Below, one piece after another: positions 45,977 to 55,889 of a stretch of 64,000 nucleotides of DNA. The stretch covers positions 5,022,001 to 5,086,000 of the forward strand of contig NZ_CP066218.1 of assembly GCF_016313185.1 (NCBI RefSeq). Direction: 5' to 3'. The stretch's first letter is position 1, and the number at the start of each line of letters is the position of its first letter. Below the pieces are notes generated by a model. That model did not search any database. It saw only the letters and a list, made by a program, of their open reading frames with translations, and was not told where the DNA came from. The stretch comes from Mycolicibacterium baixiangningiae (GTDB lineage Bacteria > Actinomycetota > Actinomycetes > Mycobacteriales > Mycobacteriaceae). The position numbers and the translations under genes are program-made.

Positions 45977-46303
45977 ATGGTGGAACCGTTCATCGGCAGT
46001 GAGGCCGTCGCGTCCGGCGAGTTGACCCCCTATCGGCTGCGTAGCCGCTTCCGCGTCGTCTACCCGGATGTGTATGCGCCGCGGGGCGCCGAGCTGACCG
46101 CGACGCTGCGCGCTACGGCAGCCTGGCTGTGGACGCAACGCCATGGTGTGGTGGCCGGCCAGTCGGCGGCGGCGCTGCACGGTGCCAACTGGGTGGATCC
46201 GGCGCGGCCGGCCGAGGTGTTGTGGTTCAACCGGCGGCCGCCGCCGGGGCTGCATACGTGGTCGGACCGTCGGCTGCAGGCCGCCTGGGCGCAACGAACG
46301 TGA
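45977..46303 (+). pseudogene. Truncated Rv3517-like protein
   Basis: From ATG at 45977 the protein reads 108 residues: FIGSEAVASGELTPYRL, then YPDVYAP and GVVAGQSAAALHGANWVDP. This is the N-terminal half of a mycobacterial family of about 280 aa (Rv3517 occupies this position in M. tuberculosis). The normal C-terminal nuclease-like/DUF559 half is missing. The reading stops inside a palindromic repeat (46295-46349), so the truncation joint coincides with the repeat. The protein is probably non-functional. Confidence 0.7.
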
Positions 46304-46349
46304 GCTCACTGCGAAAACCGGGCCGGAAATTCGCAGTGGCACACGTTCG
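46295..46349. repeat. Palindromic intergenic repeat, copy 2
   Basis: Arms at 46295-46315 and 46330-46349 are inverted repeats (CGAACGTGAGCTCACTGCGA against TTCGCAGTGGCACACGTTCG) with few mismatches. The outer CGAACGTG / CACGTTCG ends are shared with the element at 45888. It overlaps the last codons of the truncated Rv3517-like gene. Confidence 0.75.
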
Positions 46350-46365
46350 GCGGGACGGGAGACCC

Positions 46366-46650
46366 TCAGCGGTAGTGGCCGCGGAAGGCGTACGGGCCTG
46401 GCCCGAAGAACGGCGGAGGCGCGTAGTACCGCCGCGGGGCGTAGAACGCGTGACCCGGCCGGTACCAGGGCCGATACTCACCGAACCCGGCGCCCGTCGC
46501 GGTGATGCCCGAAGCGGGGACGACCAGTTCCGGCGACACGGCCGCCTGGGCCGCCCCACTGCCCACGCCCAGCGTGGCGGCGAGGACTCCCCCGCACAAC
46601 ATCACGCCGCCGACCATCCGACGCACCCTATGCGTGTGATCAATCTTCAT
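46366..46650 (-). CDS. Small secreted protein, Pro/Tyr/Gly-rich
   Basis: This 94-aa protein has a basic N-terminus, a hydrophobic signal segment and a probable cleavage site after GAAQA (about residue 35). The mature part of about 60 residues is rich in Tyr, Pro, Gly, Arg and Phe (RPWYRPG, YAPRRYYAPPPFFGPGP). ATG at 46650 is chosen because AAGGAG precedes it by about 8 bases; ATG at 46665 is another option. Such short secreted proteins occur widely in mycobacteria with no known role. No enzyme motif is visible. Confidence 0.75.
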   Translation of the reverse strand: MKIDHTHRVRRMVGGVMLCGGVLAATLGVGSGAAQAAVSPELVVPASGITATGAGFGEYRPWYRPGHAFYAPRRYYAPPPFFGPGPYAFRGHYR

Positions 46651-46740
46651 CTTCTGCTCCTTCATCGCTGACAACAGGCGATGACAAAAGCTTCGGCTCG
46701 CACCATGCGGCCCGGGTGCGAGAGCGGTGGGAGCTTGCTG

Positions 46741-47955
46741 TCAGTCGAGCACGCGGGCGGTCGGGGTGAACACCACCGGCATCGACTCCGGACCGCTGAC
46801 GAAGTTGGCTGGGCGCAGCGGCACGGCGGCGTCGTCGGCGAGGCGCAGATCAGGAAGCCGGGCAAGTACCTTCGTCAGCATCAACCGCAGCTCGAGGCGG
46901 GCCAGCTGATTGCCGAGGCAGAAGTGCGAGCCGAAGCCGAATGCCATGTGGCTGTTCGGGTTCCGGTCGATATTGAAAGCTTCAGGGCTGTCGAAAACAG
47001 CTTCGTCGAAGTTCGCCGACTCGAACATCAGCATGATCTTCTCGCCGGATTTCAGCTCGGTGCCGTGGAATTCGGTATCGGCGGTGAGCGTGCGGCACAT
47101 GTTCTTCACCGGCGACGTCCACCGCAGCATCTCCTCGATGGCGCCGGGCAGCAGGTTGACATCGGCCACCAGCCGGTCCCACTGATCACGGTGCCGCAGG
47201 ATCTGCTCGGTGCCGCCGGACAGCGTGTGCCGTGTTGTCTCGTCACCGCCTATCAGGATGAGCAGCGTTTCGAAGACGATCTCGTCGTCGGTCATCCGCG
47301 ATCCCTCGACCTCCGCGTTGACCAGGATCGAGAACAGGTCCTCGGTGGGTTCGGCGCGGCGTTTGGCGATGACGTCCATCGTGAACGCGGTGTACGCGGC
47401 GAAGGTGTCCATCAACTTCTGGATCGCCAATTCGTCGACGTGCGAACTCAACCCGCAGACCAGGTCGTCAGACCAGGTGAGCAGCATCTCGCGCTCCTGG
47501 GGCAGCACGCCGAGCATGTCGCCGATCACGGCCATCGGCAGCGGTGCGGCGATGTCCCGGACGAAGTCGCATTCACCGCGTTCGCACACCGCGTCGATCA
47601 GCGTGTCGCACAGCCGCTCGATGGAGGGCACCTTGTCCATCACCCGCTTGCGGGTGAAGCCGGAGTTGACGAGCTTGCGGCGCAACAAATGTGCGGGGTC
47701 GTCCATGTCGATCATGTACGGCATACCGGGCTGATCGGGCCGAATACCGCCGGTCGACGAGAACAGCTCCGGGTTGCGCTCCGCGTCGAGGACGGCCTGG
47801 TAGGTCGCCGCCGCCGCCAGCCCGTTGCGGTCACGGAAGACCGGCTCGTTGGCCCGCATCCAGCGGTACGCCTCGCGTGCGGCCGGTCCGTCGGCGTAGA
47901 ACGTGCCGTCGGTCAGGTCGACGTCGGGCTTCGTGCTGGGCAGAACCTGGGTCAT
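46741..47955 (-). CDS. cyp142: CYP142, sterol C26/C27 hydroxylase
   Basis: This 404-aa P450 oxidises the terminal methyl group of the cholesterol side chain, a role it shares with CYP125 in mycobacteria. The I-helix motif GGDETT lies at 236-241, the K-helix EEML-R at 274-278, and the heme loop FGFGSHFCLG has proximal Cys346. Sequence around MIDMDDPAHLLRRKLVN and FVSGPESMPVVFTP is characteristic of CYP142. Its start overlaps the stop of the upstream acetoacetate decarboxylase-like gene (ATGA). Transcription is expected from the KstR site at 48690. Confidence 0.95.
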   Translation of the reverse strand: MTQVLPSTKPDVDLTDGTFYADGPAAREAYRWMRANEPVFRDRNGLAAAATYQAVLDAERNPELFSSTGGIRPDQPGMPYMIDMDDPAHLLRRKLVNSGFTRKRVMDKVPSIERLCDTLIDAVCERGECDFVRDIAAPLPMAVIGDMLGVLPQEREMLLTWSDDLVCGLSSHVDELAIQKLMDTFAAYTAFTMDVIAKRRAEPTEDLFSILVNAEVEGSRMTDDEIVFETLLILIGGDETTRHTLSGGTEQILRHRDQWDRLVADVNLLPGAIEEMLRWTSPVKNMCRTLTADTEFHGTELKSGEKIMLMFESANFDEAVFDSPEAFNIDRNPNSHMAFGFGSHFCLGNQLARLELRLMLTKVLARLPDLRLADDAAVPLRPANFVSGPESMPVVFTPTARVLD

Positions 47956-48680
47956 CGAATCTCCTGTGCGTCACCGAAGGTCATTTCGACATTGGCAGAT
48001 GCCTGGCTGGCGATGGCCCGTTTCGGTAAACCGAGTGCGGCCAGTTCGCGGGCGTAGGGGTGATCGCCCAGGCGCAGCCGCGCGCCGCCCAGCCGCGCCG
48101 ACATCCCGGTGTTGCGCATCTCCCAGGGGATCTCGCGGGTCACGCCGTCCAGACAGCTGTAGGTCGTGAGCACCTGCGGGCGGGCGGTGACCGCCGACGG
48201 GATCGGCACTCCTCGGCCGTACTCGATGCCGGCCACGAGTTTTCCGTCGACGGTGACGTCGAAGTCGAAGCGCGGCGTCTCGCGCACCCGGAAGTCGGCC
48301 ATCACCTTCGGGAAGCCCCAGATGCGGCGGCCGGCCTCCAGTGTGAAGGTCTGGTCGACGGGCAGGTGGTGAATGAACGCCGCGGCGGAGGCGAGCGCGC
48401 GCGGCCCCTTCGCATCCGACCCCGGCGGGTTGACCATGACGGCCGTCCCGAATTCGTGGTACTGCCCGAGGTCACCTTCGACGTAGCGCACCAGCATCAG
48501 CATCACGACCGTACGGCCGGGCAGGTATTCGCAGACCTTCAGCCCGGAGTAATCGATCATCCGCTGGGCGGTCGGCGCGGCGACGGAGAACATCGCGACA
48601 TGGGTGTTGGCTTTGCGGATGCGCACCGGCATGGTGAGCACCGTGTCCTGGATCGTGTGTTGCGAGACCGAGTCCGTCAT
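47952..48680 (-). CDS. Acetoacetate decarboxylase-like protein (Rv3519-like)
   Basis: This 242-aa protein resembles the acetoacetate decarboxylase superfamily: an N-terminal region, the segment VRYVEGDLGQYHEFGTAVMV, and GRRIWGFPKVMADFRV, where the family's lysine lies in WGFPK. True decarboxylases use that lysine as a Schiff base, but many relatives in catabolic clusters have other roles. It heads the operon with cyp142, starting 10 bases from the KstR box. A role in the sterol pathway is inferred from position; the reaction is unknown. Confidence 0.87.
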   Translation of the reverse strand: MTDSVSQHTIQDTVLTMPVRIRKANTHVAMFSVAAPTAQRMIDYSGLKVCEYLPGRTVVMLMLVRYVEGDLGQYHEFGTAVMVNPPGSDAKGPRALASAAAFIHHLPVDQTFTLEAGRRIWGFPKVMADFRVRETPRFDFDVTVDGKLVAGIEYGRGVPIPSAVTARPQVLTTYSCLDGVTREIPWEMRNTGMSARLGGARLRLGDHPYARELAALGLPKRAIASQASANVEMTFGDAQEIR

Positions 48681-48689
48681 CCGGTCAAT

Positions 48690-48705
48690 CTAGAACGTGT
48701 TCTAG
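48690..48705. promoter_or_regulatory. Perfect palindromic KstR operator of the Rv3519-like/cyp142 operon
   Basis: CTAGAACGTGTTCTAG is symmetric over all 16 bases except the central GT step and matches the consensus fully. It lies 10 bases upstream of the decarboxylase-like start and 19 bases from the stop of the next gene. Confidence 0.92.
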
Positions 48706-48723
48706 ACAACCCGCAAGAAGTGT

Positions 48724-49755
48724 TCACACCAGGGCGGCGAGTTCCCGGACCTGCTCGGCCGAGCGCGCGCTCACCACCATCATCGTCACCCCGGACGCTT
48801 CCCAGAGCTTGATCTGCTCCCGGACGTGGTCGATGTCGCCGACGATCGCGGCGTCGTCGACGAGTTCGTCGGGGATCACGGTGGCCGCCTCGTCCTTGCG
48901 GTTGCTGCGGAACAGCCTGGTGACGTCGTCGACCACCTCGGCGTAGCCCATGCGGCGGTAGACGTCGGCGTGGAAGTTGGTGTCCTGGGCCCCCATCCCA
49001 CCCATGTAGAGCGCGAGGAACGGTTTCATCATCTCGAAGGTGGCGGCCCGGTCGTCGGTGATGACGACCTGCGCGGTGGCGCAGATCTCGAAGTCCTCGC
49101 GGCGGCGGCGGGCACCCGGCCGGGCGAACCCCTCGTCGAGCCAGGCGTTGTAGGTGTCGGCCATACGCGGGGTGTAGAAGATCGGCAACCAGCCGTCGCA
49201 GATCTCGGCGGCCAGCGCCACGTTCTTCGGCCCTTCCGCCCCCAGCATGATGGGGATGTCGGCCCGCAGCGGGTGGGTGATCGGTTTGAGCGCCTTGCCC
49301 AGCCCGGTGGTGCCCTCGCCGGTCAGCGGCAGCGGATAGTGCGGCCCGTCGCTGGTGACCGGCGCTTCGCGGGCCCACACCTGGCGCAGGATGTCCACGT
49401 ACTCGCGCGTGCGGGCCAGTGGCTTCGGGAACTTCTGTCCGTACCAGCCCTCCACGACCTGCGGCCCGGACACGCCGAGGCCGAGGATGTGGCGCCCGCC
49501 GGACAGGTGGTCGAGCGTCAGCGCCGCCATCGCGCACGCGGTGGGCGTCCGCGCCGAGAGCTGGATGACCGAGGTGCCCAGCCGCATCCGCTGCGTCGAG
49601 GACCCCAGCCACGCCAGCGGGGTGTAGGCGTCCGACCCCCACGCTTCGGCGGTGAAGACGGTGTCGAAGCCCGCCTCTTCGGCGGCCGCGACGAGTTCGG
49701 CGTGGTTGGTCGGCGGCTGTGCGCCCCAATACCCGAGCTGGAGTCCGAGCTTCAT
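48724..49755 (-). CDS. LLM-class F420-dependent oxidoreductase (Rv3520c-like)
   Basis: This 343-aa luciferase-like TIM-barrel protein probably uses coenzyme F420. Its sequence starts MKLGLQLGYWGA and contains AEAWGSDAYTPLAWL, RTPTACAMAALTLDHLSGGR and LGLGVSGPQVVEGWYG, all typical of the F420-dependent branch. Length and position match Rv3520c. It starts 48 bases from the KstR site at 49803 and is divergent from the DUF35 gene. Its substrate in sterol catabolism is not known. Confidence 0.92.
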   Translation of the reverse strand: MKLGLQLGYWGAQPPTNHAELVAAAEEAGFDTVFTAEAWGSDAYTPLAWLGSSTQRMRLGTSVIQLSARTPTACAMAALTLDHLSGGRHILGLGVSGPQVVEGWYGQKFPKPLARTREYVDILRQVWAREAPVTSDGPHYPLPLTGEGTTGLGKALKPITHPLRADIPIMLGAEGPKNVALAAEICDGWLPIFYTPRMADTYNAWLDEGFARPGARRRREDFEICATAQVVITDDRAATFEMMKPFLALYMGGMGAQDTNFHADVYRRMGYAEVVDDVTRLFRSNRKDEAATVIPDELVDDAAIVGDIDHVREQIKLWEASGVTMMVVSARSAEQVRELAALV

Positions 49756-49802
49756 CGCGTCGCCTTCCCTAGCCTGTCTAGACGGTCCCTTGAAACCATA
49801 GT

Positions 49803-49816
49803 TAGAACCTGTTCTA
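49803..49816. promoter_or_regulatory. KstR operator between the F420 enzyme and the DUF35-ltp4-ltp3 operon
   Basis: TAGAACCTGTTCTA matches the consensus at every fixed position. It lies only 9 bases before the DUF35 GTG start and 47 bases from the F420 enzyme start, so at least the rightward transcript may be leaderless. Confidence 0.9.
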
Positions 49817-49825
49817 CTTTGTGCT

Positions 49826-50815
49826 GTGACCGCCAGCCAAAGCAGCCCGGCGCTGATCGAGACGCATGAACCGCCCCTCTCGGCGCCGCTGAAGTTGTCC
49901 TTCGACTACACCCGTTCGGTCGGGCCACTGCTCGGCCAGTTCTTCACCGCACTGCGCGACAAACGCATCGTCGGCGTGCGGGGCTCCGACGGACGCGTAC
50001 ACGTGCCGCCGGCCGAATACGACCCGGTGACCTACGAACGGTTGACGGAGATCGTACCGGTGGCCGGTGTCGGCACCGTGGTGTCGTGGACGTGGCAGCC
50101 CGAGCCGCTCGAGGGCCAGCCGTTGACGCGTCCGTTCGCGTGGGCGCTGATCAAACTCGACGGCGCCGACACACCGTTGCTGCACGCGGTCGATGCCGGC
50201 GAAGCCGACAAGATCAACACCGGTGCGCGGGTGCACGCCCACTGGGTCGACGAGCCCGTCGGCGCGATCACCGACATCGCCTACTTCGCGCTGGGCGACG
50301 AGGCGGAGCCGGAGGGCGAACCGTCCGACCGGGATCCGATAACGATGTTGGTGGTGCCCAGCGCCATCGAGATCCAGCACACCGCGTCGGCGCCGGAGAG
50401 CACCTTCCTGCGCGCCCTGCAGGAGGGCAAGCTGCTGGGCGCCCGCACCGGCAAGGACGGCAAGCTGTATTTCCCTCCGCGCGAGGCGGATCCGGGTACC
50501 GGTAGGCCCACGACGGAATTCGTCCAGCTGCCGGACACAGGCACGGTGACGACGTTCGCGATCATCAACATCCCGTTCGCCGGACAGCGCATCAAACCGC
50601 CCTACGTCGCGGCCTACGTCCTGCTCGACGGTGCCGACATCCCGTTCCTGCATCTGGTCACCGAGATCGAGGCCGACCAGGTCCGGATGGGCATGCGGGT
50701 GGAGGCGGTGTGGAAGCCCCGCGAGGAGTGGGGGCTGGGCATCGACAACATCAGCCATTTCCGGCCGACGGGTGAGCCCGACGCCGAGTACGACACCTAC
50801 AAGCACCACCTCTAA
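49826..50815 (+). CDS. Tandem OB-fold (DUF35) protein, partner of Ltp aldolases (Rv3521-like)
   Basis: This 329-aa protein has two DUF35/OB-fold-like halves (about 25-160 and 185-325), each with the pattern G-x-V-x2-(W/F)-(T/A)-x-(I/V/W). The zinc-ribbon cysteines of classic DUF35 proteins are absent. DUF35 partners are required by the thiolase-fold steroid aldolases that cut the side chain. It sits directly before ltp4 and ltp3 (13 bases from ltp4), matching Rv3521-Rv3522-Rv3523. GTG at 49826 is used; no ribosome site is visible, and the KstR operator ends 9 bases upstream. Confidence 0.88.
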   Translation: MTASQSSPALIETHEPPLSAPLKLSFDYTRSVGPLLGQFFTALRDKRIVGVRGSDGRVHVPPAEYDPVTYERLTEIVPVAGVGTVVSWTWQPEPLEGQPLTRPFAWALIKLDGADTPLLHAVDAGEADKINTGARVHAHWVDEPVGAITDIAYFALGDEAEPEGEPSDRDPITMLVVPSAIEIQHTASAPESTFLRALQEGKLLGARTGKDGKLYFPPREADPGTGRPTTEFVQLPDTGTVTTFAIINIPFAGQRIKPPYVAAYVLLDGADIPFLHLVTEIEADQVRMGMRVEAVWKPREEWGLGIDNISHFRPTGEPDAEYDTYKHHL

Positions 50816-50828
50816 AGGGATCTGAGCC

Positions 50829-51886
50829 ATGACAGACATTGCAGTGGTGGGCTTCGCGCACGCGCCGCACGTGCGCCGCACCGAGGGCACCACCAACGGC
50901 GTCGAAATGTTGATGCCGTGCTTCGCCGAACTGTACGAAGACCTGGGAATCAAACAGACCGACATCGGCTTCTGGTGCTCGGGTTCCTCGGATTACCTTG
51001 CTGGACGCGCCTTCTCGTTCATCTCCGCTATCGACTCCATCGGTGCCGTCCCACCGATCAACGAATCGCACGTCGAGATGGACGCCGCGTGGGCGCTGTA
51101 CGAGGCGTACATCAAGCTGCTCACCGGCGAGGTCGAGACGGCGCTGGTGTACGGCTTCGGCAAGTCCAGCGCGGGCACGCTGCGCCGGGTGCTGGCCCTG
51201 CAGACCGACCCGTACACCGTCGCCCCGCTGTGGCCGGATTCGGTGTCGATCGCCGGCCTGCAGGCCCGGATGGGTCTGGACGCGGGTAAGTGGACCGCCG
51301 AGCAGATGGCGCAGGTCGCGCTGGACGCATACGCCGCAGGCGGGCGCACCGATTCGGAGAAACCCGGTAACAGTATCGACGAACTGCTCGAACGCCCCTA
51401 CTTCGCCGAACCCCTGCGCCGCCACGACATCGCCCCCATCACCGACGGGGCGTCGGCGATCGTGCTGGCCGCCGGTGACCGGGCCCGCGAACTGCGCGAG
51501 AACCCGGCATGGATCACCGGTTTCGAGCACCGTATCGAGACCCCGATCCTCGGCGCCCGCGATCTGACCACCTCGTCGTCCACCGCGGCATCGGCGCACA
51601 CCGCCACCGGCGGCGACACCGGATCCATCGACGTCGCCGAGATCTACGCGCCGTTCACCCATCAGCACCTCATCCTCAAAGAGGCCATCGGGCTGTCGGA
51701 GTCGACGACGATCAATCCGTCCGGCGGCACCCTGGCCGCCAACCCGATGTTCTCGGCGGGCCTGGAGCGCATCGGCTTCGCCGCCCGGCACATCTTCGAC
51801 GGCTCGGCCCAGCGGGTACTCGCGCACGCGACGAGCGGGCCTGCGCTGCAACAGAATCTGGTCGCCGTGTTGGAGGGGAAGAACTG

Positions 51887-51887
<1 letters not shown>
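50829..51887 (+). CDS. ltp4: Ltp4, thiolase-fold lipid-transfer/aldolase-type protein
   Basis: This 352-aa protein has the thiolase fold but not the thiolase catalytic set: the nucleophilic-cysteine region reads ESHVEMDAAWALYEAY, and the GHP histidine region reads NPMFSAGL. Such proteins (Ltp2-like) act with a DUF35 subunit as retro-aldolases on steroid CoA esters. In rhodococci Ltp3 and Ltp4 are needed for C24-branched side chains. ATG at 50829 follows AAAGGGA. Its stop overlaps the ltp3 start (TGATG). The aldolase reaction is inferred from the family. Confidence 0.92.
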
Positions 51888-53077
<1,190 letters not shown>

Positions 53078-53079
53078 CC

Positions 53080-53943
53080 ATGAAGTACACGGTCAGCATC
53101 GCGATGGGCCCGATCGACGAGCTCACCGAGATCGCGAGATGCGCCGAGGAGACCGGCTTCGACGCGATCGCGCTGCCCGATTCGCTGTTCTTCATGGAGA
53201 AGCAGGCGGCCGATTATCCGTACACCCCCGACGGTTCGCGGATGTGGAACGCCGACACACCGTGGGTGGATCCGCTGATCGCCGCCGCCGCGATGGGTGC
53301 GGTGACGTCGACGCTGCGGTTCTACACCAACGTGATGAAGCTGGGCTCGCGCAATCCCCTGCTGCTGGCCCGTCAGGTCGGTTCGGTGGCGAACCTGACC
53401 CGCAACCGGTTCGGTTTTGGAGTCGGGATCGGCTGGGCACCTGAGGAATTCGAGTGGTGCGGAGTGCCGTTCGAACGGCGGGGCAAGCGGGTCGACGAGA
53501 TGATCGAGGTGCTCAAGCTCGTGCTGGGCGGCGGCATGGTCGAGTACCACGGCGAGTTCTTCGACTTCGAGCGGCTGCAGATGAGCCCCGCGCCCTCCGA
53601 GCCGGTGCCGTTCTACGTCGGCGGTCACACCGACGTCGCCCTCAAACGTGCCGCGCGCGTCGGCGACGGCTGGACCAGCGCCATGATGACCGGCGACCAG
53701 CTGGCCGAGACCATCGCGAAGCTCAACGCGCTGCGGGCCGAATTCGGCCGCGAGGACGACCCTTTCGAATTCCAGGCGGTGTGCATCGACAAGTTCGGGG
53801 TCGACGGCCACCGCGAGCTCGCCGAGGCCGGTGTCACCGACAACATCGTGATCCCGTGGATGTTCGACGGGCTGGGCTTCGACGCGCCGCTGGCGAAGAA
53901 GAAGGATTCGATGAAGCGGTTCGCCGACACCTACATCCACTAG
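53080..53943 (+). CDS. LLM-class F420-dependent oxidoreductase, last gene of the ltp operon
   Basis: This 287-aa luciferase-like protein begins MKYTVSIAMGPIDELTE and has the family pattern FGVGIGWAPEEFEWCGVPFERRGKRVDEM followed by PFYVGGHTDVALKRAARVGDGW. It starts 2 bases after the ltp3 stop (TGACCATG) and is therefore part of the KstR-controlled operon. M. tuberculosis, as I recall, has no gene at this exact place, so it may be a lineage-specific addition. The substrate is unknown; an F420-linked redox step on a side-chain intermediate is inferred. Confidence 0.9.
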   Translation: MKYTVSIAMGPIDELTEIARCAEETGFDAIALPDSLFFMEKQAADYPYTPDGSRMWNADTPWVDPLIAAAAMGAVTSTLRFYTNVMKLGSRNPLLLARQVGSVANLTRNRFGFGVGIGWAPEEFEWCGVPFERRGKRVDEMIEVLKLVLGGGMVEYHGEFFDFERLQMSPAPSEPVPFYVGGHTDVALKRAARVGDGWTSAMMTGDQLAETIAKLNALRAEFGREDDPFEFQAVCIDKFGVDGHRELAEAGVTDNIVIPWMFDGLGFDAPLAKKKDSMKRFADTYIH

Positions 53944-53951
53944 CGTCCTTG

Positions 53952-54013
53952 CGCCGACACTACGGTTGTTGACGCGGATCCACGGATTTCCGTCAACAAC
54001 CGTAGTCTCGGCG
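53952..54013. terminator. Long hairpin between convergent genes
   Basis: Arms at 53952-53974 and 53991-54013 pair over 23 bases with one mismatch around a 16-base loop. It begins 8 bases after the stop of the F420 enzyme and ends 19 bases from the stop of the convergent MOSC gene, so it could end transcription from both sides. Confidence 0.82.
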
Positions 54014-54032
54014 AACCGTGCGATCCGGGCCG

Positions 54033-55028
54033 TCAGCGGGTCAGGCGATCGGCCACCGCGGTGGCCAGTCCGAACACCATGCGCTTACCGCGTTGTGTCG
54101 CGCCGGCGAGCGCACTGTGCCGGTGCGGTTTCAACGCCACCTCGTCGCCGACCCCGACCACTCCACCGGCGTCGACCCAGCAATAGCTGCCCAGGCACCG
54201 GTTCGCCCGCTCCGCGACCGCGCGGGTGATCCGCCGGTCGACCTCCAGGCCGGGCTGCGCCCGACTCGGCACCACGCAGCGGATGGTCGGCATGGTCACT
54301 TCGAGCACCGCGTCACCGAGCGTGAGATGGCCGCCTGTCCATTGCGACTCGGGCAGCGCGTCGGCCGGATCATCAAGGGTGAGCAGCACGTTGGGGCGGA
54401 ACCGGCGCACGTCGAGTTCGGCGCTTCCGAGTTCGGCGCTGTCGAGTTCGGCGCCGATCGTGTCCAGGCTGGTCCGGGTCATCACGTGGACGGGTGCCAG
54501 GTCGACGAACGTGCCGGGAGGCGTCGAGTACCTCGCCAGCAGCATCAGGTCCGATATCCGCATCATCGAGAGATTCGGCAGCTTCTCCCCGTCGGCGATC
54601 CCGAAATCCGAGCGCATCGAGGCGATCGGCGAGTTGTCGGGGTCCGTCAGGCCCAGCCGGTGCAGGCTCGTATCGGACGCCGGGGGCAGCGCGGTCAGCC
54701 GCATCTCCCGGCCGACCAGTTCGGACAGTTTGGCGTGGACCGCGTCGTCGTCGGAGCGCAGCACCGTGCCGTCCGGGAACGTGATCTCGACATCGGGCAC
54801 GCGTCCGGGACCCGCGTCGGAGGCAAGCGGCGCGCAGTAGCGCGCGGTGGCGGTCAACAACACCGGCACCCTGCGCGCGGTGGCGGTGATGTCGCGCTCG
54901 ACGTCACGCACCGCCCACAACCGGTCACCGTGCACACCCCGGGGCCCGAACTCCACCTGCTCGACCTGCTCACCACCGAGCGATTTGACGGGATAACGCC
55001 ACAGCGCCGCCACCTGACCCACTCGCAT
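54033..55028 (-). CDS. MOSC-domain protein
   Basis: This 331-aa protein has an N-terminal beta-barrel MOSC domain (VAALWRYPVKSLGGEQ, RGVHGDRLWAVRD) and a C-terminal MOSC domain (about 180-320). A cysteine in PTIRCVVPSRAQ lies where the family's catalytic or molybdenum-binding cysteine occurs. MOSC proteins act in molybdenum-cofactor sulfuration or as amidoxime/N-hydroxylated-compound reductases. ATG at 55028 is chosen over a longer frame. It has no clear link to the sterol genes. Confidence 0.87.
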   Translation of the reverse strand: MRVGQVAALWRYPVKSLGGEQVEQVEFGPRGVHGDRLWAVRDVERDITATARRVPVLLTATARYCAPLASDAGPGRVPDVEITFPDGTVLRSDDDAVHAKLSELVGREMRLTALPPASDTSLHRLGLTDPDNSPIASMRSDFGIADGEKLPNLSMMRISDLMLLARYSTPPGTFVDLAPVHVMTRTSLDTIGAELDSAELGSAELDVRRFRPNVLLTLDDPADALPESQWTGGHLTLGDAVLEVTMPTIRCVVPSRAQPGLEVDRRITRAVAERANRCLGSYCWVDAGGVVGVGDEVALKPHRHSALAGATQRGKRMVFGLATAVADRLTR

Positions 55029-55089
55029 CGTCCTACCGTACGGCCGCGGCTCCGCGGCAACCGCCGATTCCCGGTCACCGCAGGCGGGT

Positions 55090-55755
55090 ATGCGTCGTGT
55101 CATCGAAGTGCCTACACGCCGCTGTCATACAGCTCTGAGGTCGTTGTCCGTCATCGCGCTGGTGGTGGTGACGTGCTCCGCGACGCTCGGGTGCGAAGCG
55201 CCTCCGGCACCTCCCGGAGCCCGCCAGTCGTCGTCCACGGTTCCGCCCCTGACGGCCGCGCCGACCACTGAGCGCACCACCTCCGGGAGCGGCGACGTCG
55301 ACTACAGCCGCCTGCTTTTGACGGCTTCCGACGTCAGCGACAGCGAGGACATCTTCGCGGTGCGGTCCACGACGCGGGATCCCGGCGGGCTGCCCGGGGC
55401 CAGCGTCCTGTTCGTCAACGCCGAGGACACCCGCGCGATCTCCGACACCATCGTGTCCTATCCCGATGCGCCGACCGCGACCAGCACGCTGCGCAAGGCC
55501 CTGCCCGAGGTGGGCAGGGTCGTTGCCGGCGGAGTGCCGGGGGCGGCCCCGGTCGGCACCGACGGCACGATCGTCGTCGGTATGTCCCCGGACGGCACGA
55601 AGGCCGCCACCCTGCTGCTGTTCACCCGCGGCCCGGCACTGGTCAGGATGCAATTCGAGAGCGCACCGGGCGATGTCGCCACCGCCGAGTACGTCATCTC
55701 GGTCGGCAAGATGCAGGACATCGCGCTGCGGACGGGCATGCCGCACGCGGAATGA
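55090..55755 (+). CDS. Putative lipoprotein
   Basis: This 221-aa protein has an N-terminal hydrophobic segment ending in the lipobox-like SATLGC (Cys35), a Pro/Ser/Thr-rich linker and a C-terminal domain of about 150 residues with VDYSRLLLTASDVSD near its start. The architecture is common among mycobacterial Lpq/Lpp-type lipoproteins. ATG at 55090 is the start. No family with known function was recognised. It reads toward kshA, which has its own KstR promoter downstream. Confidence 0.78.
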   Translation: MRRVIEVPTRRCHTALRSLSVIALVVVTCSATLGCEAPPAPPGARQSSSTVPPLTAAPTTERTTSGSGDVDYSRLLLTASDVSDSEDIFAVRSTTRDPGGLPGASVLFVNAEDTRAISDTIVSYPDAPTATSTLRKALPEVGRVVAGGVPGAAPVGTDGTIVVGMSPDGTKAATLLLFTRGPALVRMQFESAPGDVATAEYVISVGKMQDIALRTGMPHAE

Positions 55756-55830
55756 CGGTTGTTCAGAAACCTCGCAGCATGGGTATGCCCCAGGTCACGC
55801 GCCAATTATTGCGAGATCACCGGACAAAAC

Positions 55831-55844
55831 TGTAACGTGTTCTA
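55831..55844. promoter_or_regulatory. KstR operator of kshA
   Basis: TGTAACGTGTTCTA matches TnnAACnnGTTnnA at every fixed position and lies 45 bases upstream of the kshA start. Confidence 0.88.
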
Positions 55845-55889
55845 GTTAGAGGCCGCGGTATCGCGGCCGGGGACTTTGGAGGCGCCCAG

